From Chloroherpetonaceae bacterium (lineage in GTDB: Bacteria; Bacteroidota; Chlorobiia; Chlorobiales; Thermochlorobacteraceae): a stretch of 64,000 nt of DNA. The stretch is from assembly GCA_033763895.1 (NCBI GenBank), contig JANRJQ010000010.1, forward strand, positions 128,146 to 192,145. The letters run 5' to 3'. Below are positions 35,924-45,018 of the stretch, piece by piece; position 1 is the first letter of the stretch; each line of letters starts with the position of its first letter. The notes below the pieces were generated by a model, which was not told where the DNA came from, searched no databases, and worked only from the letters and a program-made list of their open reading frames with translations. The position numbers and the translations under genes are program-made.

Positions 35924-38047
35924 TCAGCTTCTCATAAAACGCTGCGTCAAGCTTATTTTAATGGGCTTTTTTGAAAGTTCAATATCATAGCACATCATCA
36001 CCACCGAGCCTTGATAGACTTTCTCGAACCCACCTTCCGAAAGCGAAATCGTTTCAATCGGAAAGCGTATCACTGTGGCTTCGTAGTTCGACTCCAACTT
36101 GGCATTGATTTTGAGCCACTCATCTTTTAGCCCAACCATTGGTGAGCGGACTTCACCAATACTTACCAATCGATTTTCTTCTAAGATTTGATTATCGAAA
36201 TAGTAGTACCTATCGGGTGCATTTCCTGCAAGGAGACCATAGCAATTTTCAACCGCGAATCGAACCGTAGCTTTTGAATCGTTAAGCATTCTTAGGCTAT
36301 AATCTACCGTGTACTCGGGTTTGCCTTTTAAGACCGTGATTATTTTCTCAACTTCTACCGAGAAATCTTTCCCACCAAGATGCACATGACCTTTTCTTGT
36401 GAGTATTGCAACTTGCTTTTGTTTTGTGCCCGATGTTTTTACTTCATAAGCACCGTGCACGAAATCGCCGAGTTCACGGAAAGTCCCTCGGTAGAATTCC
36501 TCCGCCGTGGTGTTGTGAGGTACAAAGTGATCAACCAAATTTCCGTGCCGATACCAATCATAATTCAAATGCGATTCCAACCCAAGCTCTTTCACCATTA
36601 CGCTCTCGTGCATTGCACCGGCAGCGCCACTTTGAGGTGCAGTGCGTTTCAGCCGTTCGTGGTATCCTTCTTCTCTGCGTGAAACAATATCCAAGAGATT
36701 TTTCGAAGCCGGTTTATAATCGAGCTCTGTTATCATCCCGCCTTCTTTCGGCTTAATGTAAATACCGAGTTCACTATTCTTAATCACCACTTCATCTTGT
36801 CCATCCTTATCGAAATCTGTGACACTTAGGCTTACAATTTCATTTTGGCCATCAAGCTTATCTAAATCGGTTTCGGCATCAATGAGGTTTTGATAAATCG
36901 GGTGGCGAAGGTTCGGAAGGTAAGTTCCGCCAAAAACCCCGTGCCAGTATGGGCAGTTACACTGGGCGGCCATTATTTTATCAATGGTTTTCGAAGATAC
37001 TTTCTTTCCCTTTTCCTCCAATTGCCGAGCACGGTGTGAGACCTCAAGCATCTTTTTATGCATCTGATTCGATTCAGGGTACTTTACCATAAAGTTTCGC
37101 CAAAAGCCACCGCGAACGAATATGTTATAGTCATCAAACAATCCTTCTTCCTTCAAACGATGTTCAAAGGTTTCATAAGTCTTGAAGGATTTCGAAGGAA
37201 GTGCCCAGTGCATCATTTCAGCGTAGGAGGCATTTGAAAGGTAAATGCGGCCGATGGGTTTATACTTTTCTAAGGCTTCTTGAAAGGTGATGGTGTTAAT
37301 CCAATCGCGGTTGTCGTGCAGGGCTTCAAAAAACTTTTCAAGCCAATGATTTTTGGAGTAAATGTGTTCATACATTCCGGGCCACGCGCCGAATTTTTCG
37401 CCATCGTCTGCAAAAACCACCATTCTATCGCCTTCTTCGGTTGCGATGCTTCGGAGATAATCAATCGTCGCGCTCACATCTTGAAAAGGAATTGAGTATC
37501 GAAGCGTTTTGGAAATGGGGAAGAGATTAACGGTATAGCCTTGCTCTTCACTGATGTAGTACCCGTAAAGTTGATCTTCAGTCAATCCGGCATATTTGAA
37601 ATGCGTATCATCCAAAATCACATACTTGATCCCCGCCTGCGCGAGTGGCTTTACCAAATGCTGCTCCCAAATACGCTCCGCAAGCCAAAGGCCGGTGGCG
37701 GTTGTTCCAAAATGTTTTTTAACAAACTTGGTTAATTTTTGAACCTGCGCAATTTTATCTTCATCGGGAATCACTGCTAAGATAGGTTCATAAAAACCCC
37801 CGCTAATGACTTCAATATTTCCCCGATCAACCAATGTTTTCAATTGCTTTAGGAGTTCGGGCCTGTTCGATTCAAGCCAGTCCAAAAGAATTCCTGTGTA
37901 GTGCTTTGCGATTTTAAGAGAGGGAAATTTTTGAAAAACATCGAGAAAAGGCTTGTAGGATTTTTGGTAGCACTCTTCAAAAACGGAATCGAAATTCCCG
38001 ATAGGTTGATGATTGTGCGTACCAAAGATGAGATTAATCTTTTTCAT
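35924..38047 (-). CDS. 4-alpha-glucanotransferase, glycoside hydrolase family 57
   Basis: A 707-residue GH57 enzyme. The N-terminal motif GTHNHQPIGNFD, GGFYEP, the nucleophile region GLWLAERIWE with Glu124, and the acid/base region VFADDGEKFG with Asp214 align with the Thermococcus litoralis glucanotransferase (Glu123, Asp214). The all-beta C-terminal domains (about 390-705) are the DUF1925/DUF1926 type found only in this branch. The enzyme moves alpha-1,4-glucan chains in glycogen or maltodextrin metabolism. No signal peptide, so cytoplasmic. It is a single gene convergent with the acyl-CoA dehydrogenase gene. Confidence 0.93.
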   Translation of the reverse strand: MKKINLIFGTHNHQPIGNFDSVFEECYQKSYKPFLDVFQKFPSLKIAKHYTGILLDWLESNRPELLKQLKTLVDRGNIEVISGGFYEPILAVIPDEDKIAQVQKLTKFVKKHFGTTATGLWLAERIWEQHLVKPLAQAGIKYVILDDTHFKYAGLTEDQLYGYYISEEQGYTVNLFPISKTLRYSIPFQDVSATIDYLRSIATEEGDRMVVFADDGEKFGAWPGMYEHIYSKNHWLEKFFEALHDNRDWINTITFQEALEKYKPIGRIYLSNASYAEMMHWALPSKSFKTYETFEHRLKEEGLFDDYNIFVRGGFWRNFMVKYPESNQMHKKMLEVSHRARQLEEKGKKVSSKTIDKIMAAQCNCPYWHGVFGGTYLPNLRHPIYQNLIDAETDLDKLDGQNEIVSLSVTDFDKDGQDEVVIKNSELGIYIKPKEGGMITELDYKPASKNLLDIVSRREEGYHERLKRTAPQSGAAGAMHESVMVKELGLESHLNYDWYRHGNLVDHFVPHNTTAEEFYRGTFRELGDFVHGAYEVKTSGTKQKQVAILTRKGHVHLGGKDFSVEVEKIITVLKGKPEYTVDYSLRMLNDSKATVRFAVENCYGLLAGNAPDRYYYFDNQILEENRLVSIGEVRSPMVGLKDEWLKINAKLESNYEATVIRFPIETISLSEGGFEKVYQGSVVMMCYDIELSKKPIKISLTQRFMRS

Positions 38048-38161
38048 TGGTTTGAATAGGATTGTTGGAAAAGCGACATCGAAGTAAAATAATAAGAAGT
38101 ATGCGTGAAGACTGTTAATTTAATAAGCTTAAGTACAAAAGAAATTTTGAAAATTCACAAT

Positions 38162-38188
38162 GTAAAATGACACGTTTGTGTTATTGAG
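38162..38188 (+). repeat. 27-bp direct repeat with operator-like dyad, copy 1
   Basis: Matches 39552-39578 in 26 of 27 positions. It contains the dyad AATGACAC-GTTT-GTGTTATT (38166-38185), whose arms match in 7 of 8 positions. It lies 132 bases ahead of the gene at 38320. Probably a regulator binding site; no regulator is identified. Confidence 0.55.
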
Positions 38189-38319
38189 AGATGCGGTTGA
38201 AACACATAATTTTAGTGATAACCCGAAAAGCAATTTCGAAATTAGCAATGATTTTAACATTTTGCTTTAAGAAGTGTTAAACGACCTTCGAACTCCGGTT
38301 CATAAAATTCAAAAAAACT

Positions 38320-39555
38320 ATGACATTCAAAAAGTCACATACTTTTCACTTAATGGCTGGGATGTTTCTTTGCATTGCCGTGCTTTTTCAAGAGTCCCTG
38401 ATGTCAAAGGAAATCAAGGCCGAAGTGGACAATAAAGATTATGACTCAAGGAAGTTGAGGTCTCTTTATGAAAATTTGGTTAAAAAATCGCCTGAGCTCA
38501 AAGATTACATCGCTAAGGGTTCGAAACGATTTGAAATATCAATTAAAGGGAAGCCGCTTCAACTACACTTAGAAAAAAATGCTGAGGGAGTTGTCACTCA
38601 TTTGGGTCTTAACCTTTTTCCGGTTGAGGCGATTGAGCTTAATCCATCAATTTATCTTTTTATCGAAAGATTACTTTTGGAGTATTGGATTGAAGGTGGT
38701 GCAGAAGGTGCTCGTTTAGCAAAAACAGAAGGGATTTACTTTGCATTAAACAATATTTTTTTGGGCTCAATAGGATTTGAATCACTTACACCGGCATTTG
38801 AAATCATAAGAGCCTCTCCAAATTTCAAACTGTCAATCGAAGAATCGAAATACCGTCTGGAATGGCAAAACGCTACTCAAAGGCTTGCAATGTCGTTTCC
38901 TGCGCGTCAAGATTTAATTTTAGGGAAGGATAAAATTGAGCTCGATAATGAACTTTCACAAAAACTGCAGCAAAAACAGGATAGAAGTTTTTCGCCTATT
39001 TTTATCGAACAAACCAAAATCATCTTTGATTCAACCAAATCAGTTTGGAAGTTTGTCGGCAAAACTTTTTCGGAGGAATACAAAGGGGTAAAGCAAAGCG
39101 CATACTTTTCAAAAAAAGCCGAAGAATTCATCCCAATTTGGAGCGAACAAAATGTTGAAGAAAGTCTTACAAATTTGTTTTTTACTGATTTAACAAATAC
39201 TCGAACAATCAATTTAGAGATTAAACACAATCTTTACGGAAATACTCAAAAAAACTATAAAACCACATTGAAAGAATTTCTTTCTCTTTTTCAAACCGGC
39301 TATGTGCCATTTATTGGTTTTGAGAAAAGTGAAGGAACTTCAATCCCAGTCTTGTTGATTCTCGTAAGCGAACGATTCGCGCACTTACATCTGGTTTCAA
39401 TCCAATTTTCAAAAGACATTTTTCAAAATTCAAATGAAGTCATTAAGGCCAAATTAACGACGAACATTCGAAATGATAACTTGAAATCAATTTTTCAAGA
39501 GTATGTCGAAAAGCCCGATAAAGGAAAGTATAAAGTTCCAAAGGGAACGAAGTAA
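38320..39555 (+). CDS. Exported protein of unknown function, first gene of an envelope cluster
   Basis: I do not recognise this 411-residue protein. It starts with a probable signal peptide (HLMAGMFLCIAVLFQESLMS). The rest is soluble, rich in Lys, Glu and Ser, mixed alpha/beta, without cysteines or visible catalytic motif. Residues 40-100 (LYENLVKKSPELKDYIAKG, then FEISIKGKPLQLHLEKN) suggest a helix followed by a beta sheet. The next three genes on the strand also encode exported proteins. A 27-bp repeat lies upstream and its second copy starts at this gene's stop codon, which suggests common control with the next gene. Confidence 0.7.
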   Translation: MTFKKSHTFHLMAGMFLCIAVLFQESLMSKEIKAEVDNKDYDSRKLRSLYENLVKKSPELKDYIAKGSKRFEISIKGKPLQLHLEKNAEGVVTHLGLNLFPVEAIELNPSIYLFIERLLLEYWIEGGAEGARLAKTEGIYFALNNIFLGSIGFESLTPAFEIIRASPNFKLSIEESKYRLEWQNATQRLAMSFPARQDLILGKDKIELDNELSQKLQQKQDRSFSPIFIEQTKIIFDSTKSVWKFVGKTFSEEYKGVKQSAYFSKKAEEFIPIWSEQNVEESLTNLFFTDLTNTRTINLEIKHNLYGNTQKNYKTTLKEFLSLFQTGYVPFIGFEKSEGTSIPVLLILVSERFAHLHLVSIQFSKDIFQNSNEVIKAKLTTNIRNDNLKSIFQEYVEKPDKGKYKVPKGTK

Positions 39556-39578
39556 AATGACACGTTTATGTTATTGAG
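39552..39578 (+). repeat. 27-bp direct repeat with operator-like dyad, copy 2
   Basis: Second copy of 38162-38188 with one change (G to A in the right arm). The dyad core is at 39556-39575 and the repeat begins at the stop codon of the preceding gene, 102 bases ahead of the next start. A further AACAC/GTGTT pair follows at 39580-39599. Confidence 0.55.
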
Positions 39579-39679
39579 CGAACACTTGAAAAGGTGTTAC
39601 ATTCGTTTTGGGAGGAATGAATCGGAGTCTTTACTTAATTCTGAGTTTTCTGAATGTTTTATCCCCCAAGTAAAAATAA

Positions 39680-41464
39680 ATGAATAGCGATTTGATGACA
39701 TTTTTATTGCATACAAAAAACTGGTGTTTTTCTATTCTTTTGAAATTGTTCGAAGGAAGTTTTTTATTATCGAGGCTTGGCGCGATAATTTTTTCGATGA
39801 CGTTGGGTGTATCTCTAATTTTTGCTCAACCTACTCCTGAAGAAATCAAATCGGGTGGTTATAAATGGGGGGAGTCGAAAAGAGAAAATGAAACAGAGGC
39901 TTCTAATGCAGCGAAAGCCGATTTGATTCAGCGTATTGTTCAAACCGTGATTAATTCTGATGAAACGGTCGTTTCTCAAGAAGTCAGAGGAAACGAGGCA
40001 AAGTATGAATCGTATGTGAAATCTCGCTCTAAGGTTGCGTCACGAATGCAACTTCGTGGATTGAATGTTATACAATTAGGAATGGAAGGCAATTCCTATA
40101 AAGCATTAGCCTATATTTCTAATGAAGATTACAATTCGTCATTAAAGGCAATCGAAAATGAAGTGATTGCAGAATTTCAAACGGGAGAACAGATTGAACG
40201 AAGCCGAGGCATTGCAAATGCGATACCTGTATATTACAAAGCATTTTTGAAGACTTATTTTTCTCCTGATCTCATATCGTTTGATTCTCCCTCTACAGGA
40301 CCACAAAAAAATTTTCAAACTTGGATTTACGAAAACAAATTGCTTCCGTTTCTACGCGAAATCAAAGTAACAGCGATTTCACCAACCCCTTTAGATGTTG
40401 ATGTTACATCCGATATCACTTCCGTTCAGTTTGAAGTCAAATATCGTGGGGCAGAATGCCAAGGTATTACTTTGTGGAAAATGCCCCGAAGACGGAGTAA
40501 CGAAGTATCAGTACTCAATGGAAAAGCAAAATTGGAGTTTTCAATTCCAGAATTGAAGTATCAGCCACCCTATCATACGCTTATTAAATATGAACTTGGT
40601 TATAAGGTTGCATTAGAAGAAGGTGCCCCAAGTGAATTAAAAGAAGCGCAAAAGATTGCTCGGGAAATTATTATTGAGCCAATTGAAGTAACGGTTGATT
40701 ATAGTAAAATCGTTGAATTCGATTTGGCGATACGAAAGGTTTCATCAACTGATTTTGTATTTGATATTGTGATGAAAAATTTTATTTCTCAAAGCCCAAT
40801 TAATATCAGTTACGGAGATAATACTTCCGAGACACTTTCAAAGCGAAATACTATTTATACCTACAGAGCTCCGGGAAAATATTTGGTCACTTTAGAAGTC
40901 AAACCGCTTCCTGTCATAAAAAAATACCTGAGTGTTCCTTCGGGAGAGATTATCGATGTTCCGGTCGAAATCCCAAAACCGCCAGTTGTTATTCCAACGC
41001 CTGAGCCGAAACCAGAGCCCAAGCCTTCTCCAACACCCTCAACTCCAAATATTGGATATAAACCTAACATCAGTAATGAGACACCGCCTCTAAAGCCTAC
41101 TGAGACTGTTTCTGCACCTTCAATTCCTAGTACAGTAAGAGAATTGCCGCAACCTCCCAAACCATCGAACAAAGATGTTGAAAGGAAATCGACTGTTGTC
41201 GAGGAATTGAAAACAAAACTCAATGCTCAAGAGCTGTTAGACGCGCTTTCAAAACTAAAAAATCAAGGCAAGCTTTTTTTTGGGAAGAAAACAGATTTTC
41301 TTTCTCCTGAAAAGTGTACCGTTTTCTTAATTGATCGTCAAAGCAAAACTGTAAAATTCATCTTGGGGGCTGGTGAAGAGCGTACACTAAATCTGATCTC
41401 AAATACGCCGGTCAAATCTGAAGAATTAAAAAATTTAACTGCAATATGGGTCGAAATATATTAA
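39680..41464 (+). CDS. Exported LPP20-like protein with PKD-like region and Pro-rich linker
   Basis: A 594-residue protein with a long N-terminal region ending in a signal-like segment (IIFSMTLGVSLIFAQP). Residues about 55-190 (AAKADLIQRIVQTVINSDETVVSQ, then YKALAYISNEDY) resemble LPP20/FlgT-type domains of envelope lipoproteins. Around 370-410 a segment with SPINISYGDNTSETLS and APGKYLVTLEV looks like a PKD-type beta-sandwich. A proline-rich linker (about 435-500, PTPEPKPEPKPSPTPSTP) leads to a 95-residue C-terminal domain I do not recognise. The linker is long enough to reach across the periplasm or into peptidoglycan. Its end overlaps the next gene by 19 bases. Confidence 0.65.
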   Translation: MNSDLMTFLLHTKNWCFSILLKLFEGSFLLSRLGAIIFSMTLGVSLIFAQPTPEEIKSGGYKWGESKRENETEASNAAKADLIQRIVQTVINSDETVVSQEVRGNEAKYESYVKSRSKVASRMQLRGLNVIQLGMEGNSYKALAYISNEDYNSSLKAIENEVIAEFQTGEQIERSRGIANAIPVYYKAFLKTYFSPDLISFDSPSTGPQKNFQTWIYENKLLPFLREIKVTAISPTPLDVDVTSDITSVQFEVKYRGAECQGITLWKMPRRRSNEVSVLNGKAKLEFSIPELKYQPPYHTLIKYELGYKVALEEGAPSELKEAQKIAREIIIEPIEVTVDYSKIVEFDLAIRKVSSTDFVFDIVMKNFISQSPINISYGDNTSETLSKRNTIYTYRAPGKYLVTLEVKPLPVIKKYLSVPSGEIIDVPVEIPKPPVVIPTPEPKPEPKPSPTPSTPNIGYKPNISNETPPLKPTETVSAPSIPSTVRELPQPPKPSNKDVERKSTVVEELKTKLNAQELLDALSKLKNQGKLFFGKKTDFLSPEKCTVFLIDRQSKTVKFILGAGEERTLNLISNTPVKSEELKNLTAIWVEIY

Positions 41465-42414
41465 TCGTTTTTATAGCCTGTTTTCTTTTTGTTGGAGGAC
41501 TGATCGCGCAAGTCAGCAGCGTTTCAGTAAAGCTAATATCTTCGGTTGGAAGCACAACTGCGCAAATTGAAGCCAATGCGTCAGCTTTTTTAACCGAACT
41601 AAATAGAGCTGCTGCGGCACACCAAAAGCCAACCTTTGCGGCACCGTTTATCTCTGAAAATGTCAGGCAAAATTTGAGCCCTGTTCTTGATACATATGAA
41701 CTTTTCGCACTCGACACCGAAATAAAGGCTAATACTTACAAGCGAGAAAAAGACGGACTCATTGTTCTTCAGTCAATCTTGCTAAACAAAAGAACCGTAG
41801 ATACGTCATTCACTGAAGAGCTCAATCTCATTTTCCGCCCCGATGGCACACTTGATGATGTAACCTTTAGCATTGGCTCTCAGCAATATGCCAAAGTATT
41901 TAGTGCAGGCAACATATTAGATGCCACCGATCTTCGCCGAAAACAACTCATCCTTGACTTTGTGGAGCGCTTTAGAACGGCGTATGAAAAAAAGGACTTG
42001 AGTTACCTCGATCTCGTTTTCAGCGAAAAAGCCCTAATTATTGTTGGCAAAGTGGTTCAACCAAAACCCTCGGATGGAATTAAGATTGCGGATGCCGTTA
42101 AGGTAGAGCGGCAGGTGTATTCAAAAAAAGAGTATATGGAAAACCTGAAAGCCAAAGTTTTTACAAAGAAATGGATAAAACTTGGTTTTGATAAAGTGGA
42201 AATTATCCGTCACCCTGATCCAAGCCTTTCAATGTTTTATGGAGTTCAATTGATTCAAAAGTGGGCAACGCCGGGCTATTCCGATGAAGGGTACCTCTTT
42301 TTATTAATTGACTTTACAAATGAAGATAAACCCATTATTCATGTCCGTGCTTGGGAGCCAATGCAAGTAAAGAAAAAGGATCGAACAACTCTCGCAGATT
42401 TTGAATTCTATTGA
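41446..42414 (+). CDS. Exported protein with C-terminal NTF2-like domain
   Basis: A 322-residue protein with a signal peptide (ILIVFIACFLFVGGLIAQ). The start overlaps the previous gene by 19 bases, so the two are translationally coupled. Residues about 30-160 are an unfamiliar domain. Residues about 165-310 (LDFVERFRTAYEKKDLSYLDLVFSEKALIIVG at the start, YGVQLIQKWATPGYSDEGYLFLLIDF later) have the helix and curved sheet pattern of NTF2/SnoaL-like domains, often found in Bacteroidota exported proteins of unknown function. No catalytic residues are evident. Confidence 0.65.
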   Translation: MGRNILIVFIACFLFVGGLIAQVSSVSVKLISSVGSTTAQIEANASAFLTELNRAAAAHQKPTFAAPFISENVRQNLSPVLDTYELFALDTEIKANTYKREKDGLIVLQSILLNKRTVDTSFTEELNLIFRPDGTLDDVTFSIGSQQYAKVFSAGNILDATDLRRKQLILDFVERFRTAYEKKDLSYLDLVFSEKALIIVGKVVQPKPSDGIKIADAVKVERQVYSKKEYMENLKAKVFTKKWIKLGFDKVEIIRHPDPSLSMFYGVQLIQKWATPGYSDEGYLFLLIDFTNEDKPIIHVRAWEPMQVKKKDRTTLADFEFY

Positions 42415-42468
42415 TCCAGAATGTAATCCCCATCCGAAAAATTTCTTTTTGACTTAAATGAAACAACA

Positions 42469-44472
42469 ATGAAAAGTTTGAAATTTTTAACCATCATCTT
42501 CCTGCTCACATTGGCAAGTATGGAAGTTTCTGCACAGCGCTTATTAAAGCTTAAAGAAAAGGATGAAGCAAAAATTATTCAAGTTCCGGGACGAGAACCG
42601 GGAAAAACGTTTGCAATTATTGTTGAAAGCCCTGATCCAGATGGAAAACTAATCGCCATATTTAAGCCGCAACAACCAATCAATATTAAAAGCAGTTATT
42701 CTGAAGGAAGGCATATCTATTTCTTTGAAATGGAAGAAGATCAAGATGAATATGATTTGACTCAACTTTACACTTCTCCTACCTCTAAATTTAATCGATT
42801 TACAATTATCAAAAAGGAAGACCAACCTGTAACATTTAAAAAAGGAGAGGACTCAAAAATTTTCGTTGTTAAACTGATTGATGAAACTTCAGAGATTGCC
42901 GAGCAAGGAAAGGGCAATTTGACAATTGAAATCCGCTCCGATAAAGGTAAACTTGTTCCGAGCGGAACCATTGAATTTCAAGGTCTTCCAAATCCTGTCA
43001 CATTTACGAATGGGTTTTACATTTACCCGAATCCAAATAAAGTTAAACTTCCTGCTAAAGTTAAGGCACCCGGATTCGAAGATTTAAATGAAGTTTTGGT
43101 TGACTTTACTATTGTTGAACCCGGACAAAACAAACGTTTTCCGATTGAAATGAAAGGGAAATATGGCAAAGTTGTTCTTATTGCTTCTAAAGCCAAAGAA
43201 ACCGATAAAATTTCAGGAGTCTCTGTACAATTGGATAATGGTGAAACCGTTCAATTCACGAATGAAGAAAGATTGGAAATTGAACTTCCAATCGGTTCAC
43301 ATAAAATTGAAGTGCTTGCAGAGACAAAAGGGTTTGCATCTATTGCCCCAATTCAGGTAGAAATTGAACAAAATAAGTCAATTGAAAGAACAGTTGACTT
43401 TGCTTCTTTTCAAGATATTGAAATCTCTACCAAACCAGAGGGTGCTCAAATGACCATTATGGAAATTAATGGTAATCCGTTTAATGGACAGCAGCCAAGC
43501 GGTAAAACAAATCGTACCTATAACCTTCCTGTCGGGCGTTTGAGAGTCGAGTTTCGCCACCCAAGTACAAGAACAGTTACCGTGTTGGTAGATAATACCT
43601 CAGCCAAAAATGGACAAACTAAATCACAAAATATTGAACTCGATGCAGCCTTCTTCCCGTGGGCAGTGCAAACCCAACCAAGCGGATTATCTTTTAAGAT
43701 CAAAGATCAAAATGGCAGCTTAAAAGAATCAGGCAGAACGCCAGCTGTGAAGTTTCTCCCCGCCGGTACCTATGAACTTGAAGTCGATGATGATAATCGT
43801 TGGTATGAAGCCAGCGTAACACTCAAAGATGCCTCCGATGGAAATCTGGTTTTCAAAACACACGGAAGTTTTGGCGGCTCAATATTTATGGGCTCTGGAA
43901 CTGCTTTTAGTGGTGCTGAGCGAGGGTTAGGAAATGTAAAGGCAGAAGCGCTGAATTATGAAGTTGGTTTTCTCAACTTTGGTTGGGGTGGGTTCAATCT
44001 AACCGCGCTCGGAATGAGAAGGCTTGCGCTACCTTCCAATGAAGGGGGGACAATTCCTGCCTATTTCTTTACTGCTTTTACTAATCCTGAGCTGAGAATT
44101 GGCGGCTCCTATCTCGATTGGCTTGAGGGTTTTGTATTCGTTGGCGGTGGTTATTATTTCAGTCCCTTTGAATACGATTCACATAAAACACTCGGTCGAT
44201 TTAATGGCTCAATGACCTATTACAGAGCAGGAATCGGCGGCTCTTTGATTTTAGGCGATCTCCGATTTACTGTCAAAGCCGGGGTTGAAGATTATACAGT
44301 TACAGCAAAAGAATATGATGCCATTTTGGGAAGTTATCGAGATGAATTCACTTATAAATCAGGACTTAATCCGTTTTTTTCGCTTGAAGTTGATTTGTTC
44401 AGTATGGCTGATTACGGAGGAAAAATTTGGCGTTTATGGAGTAAACCCTTGCTTGATAATTTCACATATTAA
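42469..44472 (+). CDS. Exported protein with PEGA-like repeats and probable outer-membrane barrel end
   Basis: A 667-residue protein with a signal peptide ending SAQRLL. Residues about 225-315, 315-395 and 395-460 are successive beta-domains with the PEGA-like pattern (ISTKPEGAQMTIMEING, LPVGRLRVEFRH, FLPAGTYELEVDDD). The last 200 residues are Gly/aromatic-rich alternating strands (GSIFMGSGTAFSG, FVFVGGGYYFSPFEYD, RAGIGGSLILGDLRFTVKAGVEDY) that look like a small beta-barrel. PEGA domains occur in surface-layer and envelope proteins. It is probably the outer-membrane member of the cluster and ends at a terminator. Confidence 0.65.
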   Translation: MKSLKFLTIIFLLTLASMEVSAQRLLKLKEKDEAKIIQVPGREPGKTFAIIVESPDPDGKLIAIFKPQQPINIKSSYSEGRHIYFFEMEEDQDEYDLTQLYTSPTSKFNRFTIIKKEDQPVTFKKGEDSKIFVVKLIDETSEIAEQGKGNLTIEIRSDKGKLVPSGTIEFQGLPNPVTFTNGFYIYPNPNKVKLPAKVKAPGFEDLNEVLVDFTIVEPGQNKRFPIEMKGKYGKVVLIASKAKETDKISGVSVQLDNGETVQFTNEERLEIELPIGSHKIEVLAETKGFASIAPIQVEIEQNKSIERTVDFASFQDIEISTKPEGAQMTIMEINGNPFNGQQPSGKTNRTYNLPVGRLRVEFRHPSTRTVTVLVDNTSAKNGQTKSQNIELDAAFFPWAVQTQPSGLSFKIKDQNGSLKESGRTPAVKFLPAGTYELEVDDDNRWYEASVTLKDASDGNLVFKTHGSFGGSIFMGSGTAFSGAERGLGNVKAEALNYEVGFLNFGWGGFNLTALGMRRLALPSNEGGTIPAYFFTAFTNPELRIGGSYLDWLEGFVFVGGGYYFSPFEYDSHKTLGRFNGSMTYYRAGIGGSLILGDLRFTVKAGVEDYTVTAKEYDAILGSYRDEFTYKSGLNPFFSLEVDLFSMADYGGKIWRLWSKPLLDNFTY

Positions 44473-44489
44473 TCTCAGAAAAAATAAAG

Positions 44490-44515
44490 AAAACCCGCTG
44501 AAGAGCGGGTTTTTG
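44490..44515. terminator. Intrinsic terminator after the envelope cluster
   Basis: Eight-pair stem AACCCGCT (44492-44499) and AGCGGGTT (44504-44511) with a GAAG loop and a T tract on the plus side. A-rich sequence on the other flank means it could also serve the convergent tsaE. Confidence 0.8.
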
Positions 44516-44562
44516 CTTTAAATAAATTTCGGTAAAATCTCAGAACTTTGTGCCACTTTCCA

Positions 44563-45012
44563 CTATTCGATTCTAATCAACCGTTTGGTCTCATCTGCTT
44601 TATCAATAAAAACCTTTCGTGATCGAGAAGGAAATAAATGCGCGAATTTTTCTGACCACTCAATGATGGAAATGGCATTGGAATATAAATATTCATCAAA
44701 GCCAATATTTTGTAATTCCCTTTCCGATTCAATCCTGTATAGATCAAAGTGATGAAGGGTGTATTCAACCCCTTTAAGTGTACCGTTATAAGTATTGACA
44801 ATTGTGAACGTTGGACTTGTTACACTGTCTGAACAGTGATACACATCGCAAATTCCTTTGACAAATAAGGTCTTACCAGCGCCTAAGTCTCCTGAAAGTA
44901 AAACAATATCCCCTGCCGTTAATCCAATTCCAAATTGACGGGCTAATTCTCTTGATTCCTCAGGTGAGTGAGATAATCTAACTGCATTTTTTAGAATCAA
45001 AGGGATGATCAT
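44563..45012 (-). CDS. tsaE: tRNA threonylcarbamoyladenosine biosynthesis ATPase TsaE
   Basis: A 149-residue P-loop ATPase that works with TsaB and TsaD to make t6A37 in tRNA. Walker A is GDLGAGKT, followed by TSPTFTIVNTY and HFDLYRIESERELQNIGFDEY, then IIEWSEKF, all typical of TsaE. The ATG at 45012 is preferred over TTG at 45018. It starts six bases after the porX stop, and the porX-tsaE order is seen in other Bacteroidota, though I cite that from memory. Confidence 0.95.
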   Translation of the reverse strand: MIIPLILKNAVRLSHSPEESRELARQFGIGLTAGDIVLLSGDLGAGKTLFVKGICDVYHCSDSVTSPTFTIVNTYNGTLKGVEYTLHHFDLYRIESERELQNIGFDEYLYSNAISIIEWSEKFAHLFPSRSRKVFIDKADETKRLIRIE

Positions 45013-45018
45013 GTCCAA

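Noticed and set aside
40861-41223. Minus-strand frame with a Gly-rich stretch, about 120 codons
   Set aside because: It is the mirror image of the Pro-rich linker codons of the gene at 39680-41464; glycine is simply the complement of proline codons.
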